Program-made: the position numbers and the translations under genes
The notes under the pieces: model-generated
Told to the model about the DNA's origin: nothing
The model's database searches: none
Seen by the model: only the letters and a program-made list of their open reading frames with translations
Shown here: positions 59,840 to 64,000 of the stretch, one piece after another
Position numbering within the stretch: position 1 is the stretch's first letter
How the letters are laid out: each line of letters opens with the position of its first letter
NCBI RefSeq assembly: GCF_014596085.1
Contig: NZ_JACCJY010000020.1
Location: forward strand, 62,001-126,000
Length of the DNA stretch: 64,000 bases
Direction of reading: 5' to 3'
Source: Azospirillum tabaci
GTDB taxonomy: Bacteria > Pseudomonadota > Alphaproteobacteria > Azospirillales > Azospirillaceae

Positions 59840-59972
59840 GAAACGGCACATTCCACAGTTGGGGTGGCGCGTCGACCGGCGATGCTGTAAAAGGAGCCTC
59901 CACGATGTTGCGACGCGAAAGGTCCATGGGTTTACCCTTCCGCCGTTTGGGGCGGCCTCCGTGGGGAGCGCC

Positions 59973-60665
59973 GTGAGCGACGGCCGACCTCCCGACACGT
60001 CCCCGGACCATCAGGCTCCGGAGGACGTTGACCGCGGCGATGCCGCGACCACCGGCCTCCCGCCGGTGAACCCCGCTTCGGCGGTGCTGGACGATTTCCT
60101 GAACCACGATCATGGCGCGCGGATCGCGCTGGGCGACCTCGTGGGCATTCTGGGCGACCGCGCCTTCGGCGCCCTGCTTCTGATCCTGTCCATTCCGAAC
60201 ATCCTGCCGGTGCCGGGGCTGTCCACGGCGACGGGCCTGCCGATGCTGCTGATCGGCGCCCAGATCGCCGCCGGGCGCGACCGTCCCTGGCTGCCGCGCC
60301 GGCTGGCCGCCCTCACGCTCGACCGGGACGCCTTCCTGCGCGTGATCGCGAAGGCGAAGCCCCACGTCGACCGGCTGGAGCGGCATCTGCGTCCGCGCCT
60401 GCCGGCGATGACCGCCCCGACGGCGGAGCGGCTGCTCGGCGTGGCCGTGATGATCCTGGCCGCAATCCTGGCCCTCCCCATCGTTTTCGGCAACCAACCT
60501 CCGGCGCTGGCCATCGCGCTGATTGCGCTGGGGTTGATCGAGAGGGACGGGGCCTTCGTTGTCGCCGGCCTCGTCGCCGGACTGATCGCCATCGTCATCA
60601 TCGCCGCCATCCTGTTCGGTTTCGGGCAGGCCGGCATGCTGATCTTCGACAAACTGTCTTCATAA
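59973..60665 (+). CDS. ExoD-family membrane protein
   Basis: About 230 residues from GTG 59973, with GGGGAG 4-5 nt upstream; the frame opens at 59859. The ExoD pattern is visible in IALGDLVGILGDRAFGALLLIL and the PNILPVPG motif, followed by several hydrophobic helices to the C-terminus. ExoD was named for its effect on exopolysaccharide synthesis and alkali tolerance in Sinorhizobium; its molecular role is unsettled. A short gap separates it from the CBS-domain transporter gene. Confidence 0.85.
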   Translation: MSDGRPPDTSPDHQAPEDVDRGDAATTGLPPVNPASAVLDDFLNHDHGARIALGDLVGILGDRAFGALLLILSIPNILPVPGLSTATGLPMLLIGAQIAAGRDRPWLPRRLAALTLDRDAFLRVIAKAKPHVDRLERHLRPRLPAMTAPTAERLLGVAVMILAAILALPIVFGNQPPALAIALIALGLIERDGAFVVAGLVAGLIAIVIIAAILFGFGQAGMLIFDKLSS

Positions 60666-60690
60666 AGGGAGCGCCCGCGGGCTCGACGCC

Positions 60691-61995
60691 ATGATCTGGG
60701 AAGTTCTGGTCATCATTTTGCTGATCCTGCTGAACGCCTTTTTCGCGATGTCGGAAATGGCGCTGGTGTCGTCGCGGCGCGCGCGGCTTCAGCAGATGGC
60801 CGAGGAAACACGCAGCAAGGGCGCCCGCGCCGCGCTGAAACTGTCGGAGGACCCCGGCAACTTCCTCTCCACCGTGCAGGTCGGCATCACGCTGATCGGC
60901 ATCATCGCCGGTGCCTATGGTGGTGCGACCCTGGCCGACCGGCTGGGCACCGTCCTGGACGCCAACGTCTCCTGGGTCGCCCCTTACGGGCAGCAGGTCG
61001 GCTTCGCGCTGGTGGTCGCCGCGATCACCTACCTGTCGCTGATCATCGGCGAGCTGGTGCCCAAGCGCATGGCGCTGGTGAACGCGGAGCGCATCGCCGC
61101 CGGGGTGGCCGGCCCGATGAGCGTCCTGTCGCGCATCGCCATGCCGCTGGTCTGGCTGCTCGGCGTCTCGACCGAGGGCGTGATGAAGCTGCTGCGCCTG
61201 CCCACCGCGCGCGAGCAGACCGTCACCGAGGAGGAGGTCAAGAGCCTCATCAAGGAGGGCACCCAGACCGGCGTCTTCGAACCCGCCGAGCGGCAGATGA
61301 TCGAAGGCGTGTTCCGCCTGTCCGACCGCACCGTGCGGTCGATCATGACGCCGCGCCCGGACCTCGTGTGGATCGACCTCGACGACCCGCCCGAGGCCAT
61401 CGCCAAGGAGATCCAGGCCAGCGGTTATTCCCGCTTCCTGGTCTGCCGCGGCGACGTGGACGAGGTGCAGGGCATCGTGTCCAGCAAGGCGCTGCTCAAC
61501 CAGGCGCTCCAGGGCCGCAGCTTCGACCTGCGCGAGGCGATGGTGGAGCCGCTGATCGTCCATGACGGCACCCCCGTCCTGCGGCTGCTGGAGCTGTTCA
61601 AGCAGGCCAGCATCCACATGGCCGTGGTGGTGGACGAGTATGGCAGCGTCGAGGGCATCGCCACCGTCACCGACATCATGGAAGCCATCGCCGGCGAGAT
61701 GCCCGAACAGGGGCAGGAAGGCGACGGCGTCGCGGTCCAGCGCGAGGACGGCTCCTGGCTGGTCGACGGCATGACCCCGGTGGAGGAGGTGGAGTCGCTG
61801 GTCGGCGTGAAGGGGCTGAAGGGCGAGGGCGATTACCACACCATCGCCGGCTTCATGCTGGACCGGCTGGGCCATGTCCCCACCGCCGCGGAGCATTTCC
61901 ACTGGAACGGCCTGCGCTTCGAGGTCATCGACATGGACGGCCGACGCATCGACAAGGTGCTGATCCAGGAGAACGGCGAGGTCTCGGAGGGCTGA
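60691..61995 (+). CDS. HlyC/CorC (CNNM)-family transporter
   Basis: A 434-residue protein. An N-terminal DUF21 membrane domain (about 1-190, with NAFFAMSEMALVSSRRARL) is followed by a CBS-domain pair (about 205-325, with RSIMTPRPDLVWIDL and VVVDEYGSVEGIATVTDI) and a CorC_HlyC domain (about 345-425). The family includes magnesium and cobalt efflux proteins and the CNNM group. Nearby ExoD is unrelated in function as far as I can see. Probably a divalent-cation transporter. Confidence 0.9.
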   Translation: MIWEVLVIILLILLNAFFAMSEMALVSSRRARLQQMAEETRSKGARAALKLSEDPGNFLSTVQVGITLIGIIAGAYGGATLADRLGTVLDANVSWVAPYGQQVGFALVVAAITYLSLIIGELVPKRMALVNAERIAAGVAGPMSVLSRIAMPLVWLLGVSTEGVMKLLRLPTAREQTVTEEEVKSLIKEGTQTGVFEPAERQMIEGVFRLSDRTVRSIMTPRPDLVWIDLDDPPEAIAKEIQASGYSRFLVCRGDVDEVQGIVSSKALLNQALQGRSFDLREAMVEPLIVHDGTPVLRLLELFKQASIHMAVVVDEYGSVEGIATVTDIMEAIAGEMPEQGQEGDGVAVQREDGSWLVDGMTPVEEVESLVGVKGLKGEGDYHTIAGFMLDRLGHVPTAAEHFHWNGLRFEVIDMDGRRIDKVLIQENGEVSEG

Positions 61996-62007
61996 CGAAG
62001 CGCTCCG

Positions 62008-62041
62008 AAGAGCGGCGTCACAGTTCCGTGACGCCGCTCTT
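62008..62041. terminator. Bidirectional hairpin overlapping the rodA stop
   Basis: AAGAGCGGCGTCAC (62008-62021) and GTGACGCCGCTCTT (62028-62041) form a perfect 14-bp stem with a 6-nt loop. The right arm encodes the last residues of RodA (KSGV), and the stop is in the loop region. It separates two convergent genes. There is no long T-run. Confidence 0.75.
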
Positions 62042-63190
62042 GGGGATGCGGACCTCGCGGTGGACCGACATGCTGAGCAGAAGCCCCACGCCGACCATCA
62101 GCGTCATCATCGCGGATCCGCCGTAGGACACCAGCGGCAGCGGGATGCCCACCACCGGGATCAGGCCGGTCACCATCGACACGTTGACCATCACGTAGAG
62201 GAAGAACTGCGCGGTCATGCCGACCGCCACCAGCCGGGCGAACTGGCTGCGGCAGCTCAGCGCGATGACGACGCCGTAGATGAACAGCATCAGGTACAGC
62301 GCCAGCAGGATCAGCGCGCCGACCATCCCGAACTCCTCCGCCAGCACGACGAAGATGAAGTCGGTGTGCTTCTCCGGCAGGAACATCAGCTGGCTCTGCG
62401 ACCCGGACATGAAGCCCTTGCCGAACAGCCCGCCCGATCCCAGGGCGATCTTCGACTGCAGGATGTTGTAGCCGGCACCGAGCGGGTCGGTCTCCGGGTC
62501 GAGGAAGGTGTAGACGCGCTGCTTCTGGTAATCGTGCAGGAATTCCCAGGCGATGGGAATGGCCGACAGGCCGCCGCCGATGACCACCAGGAACTTCCAG
62601 ATCCTCACGCCCGCCGCGAAGAAGACGGCGCCGCTGCCCATGATCAGCAGCAGCGAGGTGCCCAGGTTCGGCTGCATCAGCACCAGGGCCACCGGGATGA
62701 AGACCAGCAGCAAGGGCGGGATCAGCAGCAGCGGGCGGCCGATCTGGTCCAGCGAGATGCCGTGGAAATAGCGGGCCAGCGCCAGGGTCAGGGCCGGCTT
62801 CATCAATTCCGACGGCTGGAGCTGGAAGAATCCCAGGTCGATCCAGCGCTGCGCACCCATGCCGATGCGCCCCATCAGTTCCACCGCCACCAGAAGGCAG
62901 AGAACGATCAGGAAGATGGCGTAGGCGGACTTCATCAGATGCCGCACGTCGATCAGCGCGATCATCAGCATCAGGATGAGGCCGGGGATGGCGCGCACGA
63001 GCTGCGGCTGCGCCCAAGGCTTCCAGTTGCCGCCGGCGGCCGAGTAGAGCAGGGCCACCCCGACCGACGTGATGATGCAGACCAGGAGCACCAGCCCCCA
63101 GTTGATCATGCGGAACTTGCTGCCGAGCGTCAGTTCCGGGCGCTGCGGGGCAAGCCCGCCCGACCCGTGGTTCGAAAGGACCGCGACCAT
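62018..63190 (-). CDS. rodA: Rod-shape SEDS glycosyltransferase RodA
   Basis: A 390-residue membrane protein with about ten helices. SEDS hallmarks are LQPSELMKPALTLALARYF, the KIALGSGGLFGKGF loop and the catalytic Asp in HTDFIFVVLAEEFG, then GIPLPLVSYGGSAMM. RodA polymerises peptidoglycan during side-wall elongation with PBP2 in the inner membrane. No mreBCD or mrdA gene lies in the window; the next gene upstream is the TIGR02302-type gene. The start ATG 63190 is the first of the frame. Confidence 0.92.
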   Translation of the reverse strand: MVAVLSNHGSGGLAPQRPELTLGSKFRMINWGLVLLVCIITSVGVALLYSAAGGNWKPWAQPQLVRAIPGLILMLMIALIDVRHLMKSAYAIFLIVLCLLVAVELMGRIGMGAQRWIDLGFFQLQPSELMKPALTLALARYFHGISLDQIGRPLLLIPPLLLVFIPVALVLMQPNLGTSLLLIMGSGAVFFAAGVRIWKFLVVIGGGLSAIPIAWEFLHDYQKQRVYTFLDPETDPLGAGYNILQSKIALGSGGLFGKGFMSGSQSQLMFLPEKHTDFIFVVLAEEFGMVGALILLALYLMLFIYGVVIALSCRSQFARLVAVGMTAQFFLYVMVNVSMVTGLIPVVGIPLPLVSYGGSAMMTLMVGVGLLLSMSVHREVRIPKSGVTEL

Positions 63191-63308
63191 GAGGAAACGT
63201 TCGTTGTGTCCGGGGGCGTCCGTGCCTGAAGGGCAAGCGGCGGCGCCTTGCGCGGCGGATACTGCACCAGCGCCGCCCTCCGGTAAAGCCGCCCGCTCCC
63301 CCCGCCTT

Positions 63309-63352
63309 AAAACTGCTTCAGCGGCCGGTCAAAACTGCTTCAGCAGCCGGTC
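63309..63352. repeat. 22-bp tandem duplication at the 3' end of the TIGR02302-type gene
   Basis: AAAACTGCTTCAGCGGCCGG (63309-63328 of the 22-bp unit) is repeated at 63331-63352 with one change (GCGGCC to GCAGCC). The gene's stop codon lies across the joint, so the downstream unit is a non-coding copy of the gene's last codons. Confidence 0.85.
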
Positions 63353-64000
63353 GATGTACTCGCGCTCCATCTGCGGGCGGCCATACTGGCCGGAACGGCG
63401 GCGCAGCTCGTCGAGGATTTCGCGGGCGCGCTGGAGTTCGGCTTCCTCGGGGATCTTCACGTCTTCGTTGTTGTAGTTGCCGAAGCCGGAGGGGCGGCGG
63501 CCCAGCGGGTCGCGGTTGCGGCCCTGGCCCTGGCGCTGCTGCGCCTGTCCGGGCTGCTGCCCGCTCATGGCCGGGCCCTGCTGGCCCATCATCTGCTGCA
63601 TCATCTGCTCGGCCATCGCCTGCATGCCCTGCTGAAGCTCATCCATCGCCTGGGTCTGCGACGGAACGGCGGAGCCGGGCTGCCCCTGCTGGAGCGCTTG
63701 GCCCGCGTCGCGCATGGCCCGTTCGGCGCGGCCCAGCGGGCGGGGGATCTCGCCGCCCTGCTGTTCGCCCATGCGGCGCATCAGCTCGCCGAGCTGGCGG
63801 CGCAGCGCCTCCTGCTGTTCGGCCTGCTGCTGCATCAGCGGACTGCCGGACTGGCCCTGCTGGCCTTGCTGCCCCTGCTGCGGACGGCCCTGGCGGTTGC
63901 GCGGCCCCTGCTGCTGGCCCTGCTGCCCGTCCTGCTGGCCCATCTGCTCCTGTGACTGGCGGAAGGTCTGGTCGAGCAGCTGCTGCTGCCGCTGCGTCAG
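63329..64000 (-). CDS. TIGR02302/DUF4175-type protein, C-terminal part
   Basis: The last 223 residues of a gene that enters from the right edge. The sequence is very rich in Gln and Gly (GQQDGQQGQQQGPRNRQG), followed by a Met/Gln-rich helical stretch and a charged end (EAELQRAREILDELRRRSGQY). This composition is typical of the C-terminal end of the alphaproteobacterial TIGR02302 (DUF4175) membrane proteins. The membrane part lies outside the window. The stop is placed by the TGA at 63329-63331. Function unknown. Confidence 0.75.
   Translation of the reverse strand: MTQRQQQLLDQTFRQSQEQMGQQDGQQGQQQGPRNRQGRPQQGQQGQQGQSGSPLMQQQAEQQEALRRQLGELMRRMGEQQGGEIPRPLGRAERAMRDAGQALQQGQPGSAVPSQTQAMDELQQGMQAMAEQMMQQMMGQQGPAMSGQQPGQAQQRQGQGRNRDPLGRRPSGFGNYNNEDVKIPEEAELQRAREILDELRRRSGQYGRPQMEREYIDRLLKQF

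Overview
The window looks like a chromosomal or chromid segment from a GC-rich alphaproteobacterium. The best guess is Rhodospirillales, most likely Azospirillum; this rests on overall gene content, very high third-position GC, the hopanoid genes, the RodA / TIGR02302-type gene pair and the many intergenic palindromes, not on any database search. I see no rRNA, tRNA, insertion sequence, phage gene or CRISPR array. Nearly all of the DNA is coding, often with 4-nt stop/start overlaps.

Layout. (1) 0.2-8.4 kb: a gabD-gabT type pair, a divergent XRE-cupin regulator, and a four-gene PotABCD-type ABC importer. An 18-bp palindrome upstream of gabD recurs with 15/18 identity upstream of the importer operon, so one regulator probably controls uptake and breakdown. 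(2) 8.5-12.2 kb: LysR regulator, glutaryl-CoA dehydrogenase and a CaiB-type CoA transferase, the arrangement known for glutarate catabolism. With block 1 this would form a 5-aminovalerate/GABA to glutarate to crotonyl-CoA route. (3) 12.2-23.2 kb: an EamA exporter, a small 2H-like protein, a two-gene unit of unknown function, AsmA, an SLC13/RCK transporter, an aldo/keto reductase, an MFS exporter and a LysR regulator. (4) 23.2-27 kb: MarR plus an AaeA/AaeB/AaeX-type efflux operon. (5) 27.3-33.2 kb: a glycosyltransferase group (GT2, TPR-GT fusion, TPR-OGT/GT41) with a small Cys-rich protein and a glycine-zipper lipoprotein. (6) 33.4-39.4 kb: acyl-CoA synthetase, TauE-type permease, LivF-type ATPase, MerR plus carboxymuconolactone decarboxylase-like pair, GNAT, TRIC-type channel, pirin. 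(7) 39.4-44.7 kb: a TIGR02587/TIGR02588 membrane pair and a copper-resistance set (copZ, copA, cueR) with two CueR-type promoters. (8) 44.7-55.8 kb: a split hopanoid locus (HpnA-like epimerase, hpnM, hpnN, shc, hpnG, hpnH) that also holds a sulfotransferase, a paraoxonase-like protein and a DUF2141 protein. (9) 56-59.8 kb: HD hydrolase, then a response regulator, a cobalamin-binding protein with the CarH-type W-x9-EH and E-x-H-x2-G motifs, and a soluble histidine kinase. (10) 60-64 kb: ExoD, a CBS-domain CorC-type transporter, rodA and the C-terminal part of a TIGR02302/DUF4175 protein.

The most novel-looking item is the cobalamin protein sandwiched between a single-domain response regulator and a soluble kinase (56.9-59.8 kb), which suggests a B12-based, possibly light-sensing, two-component pathway. 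Other items worth following are the hopanoid accessory genes, the shared XRE operator, the TPR-glycosyltransferase island and a family of roughly 140-bp double-palindrome (REPIN-like) elements.
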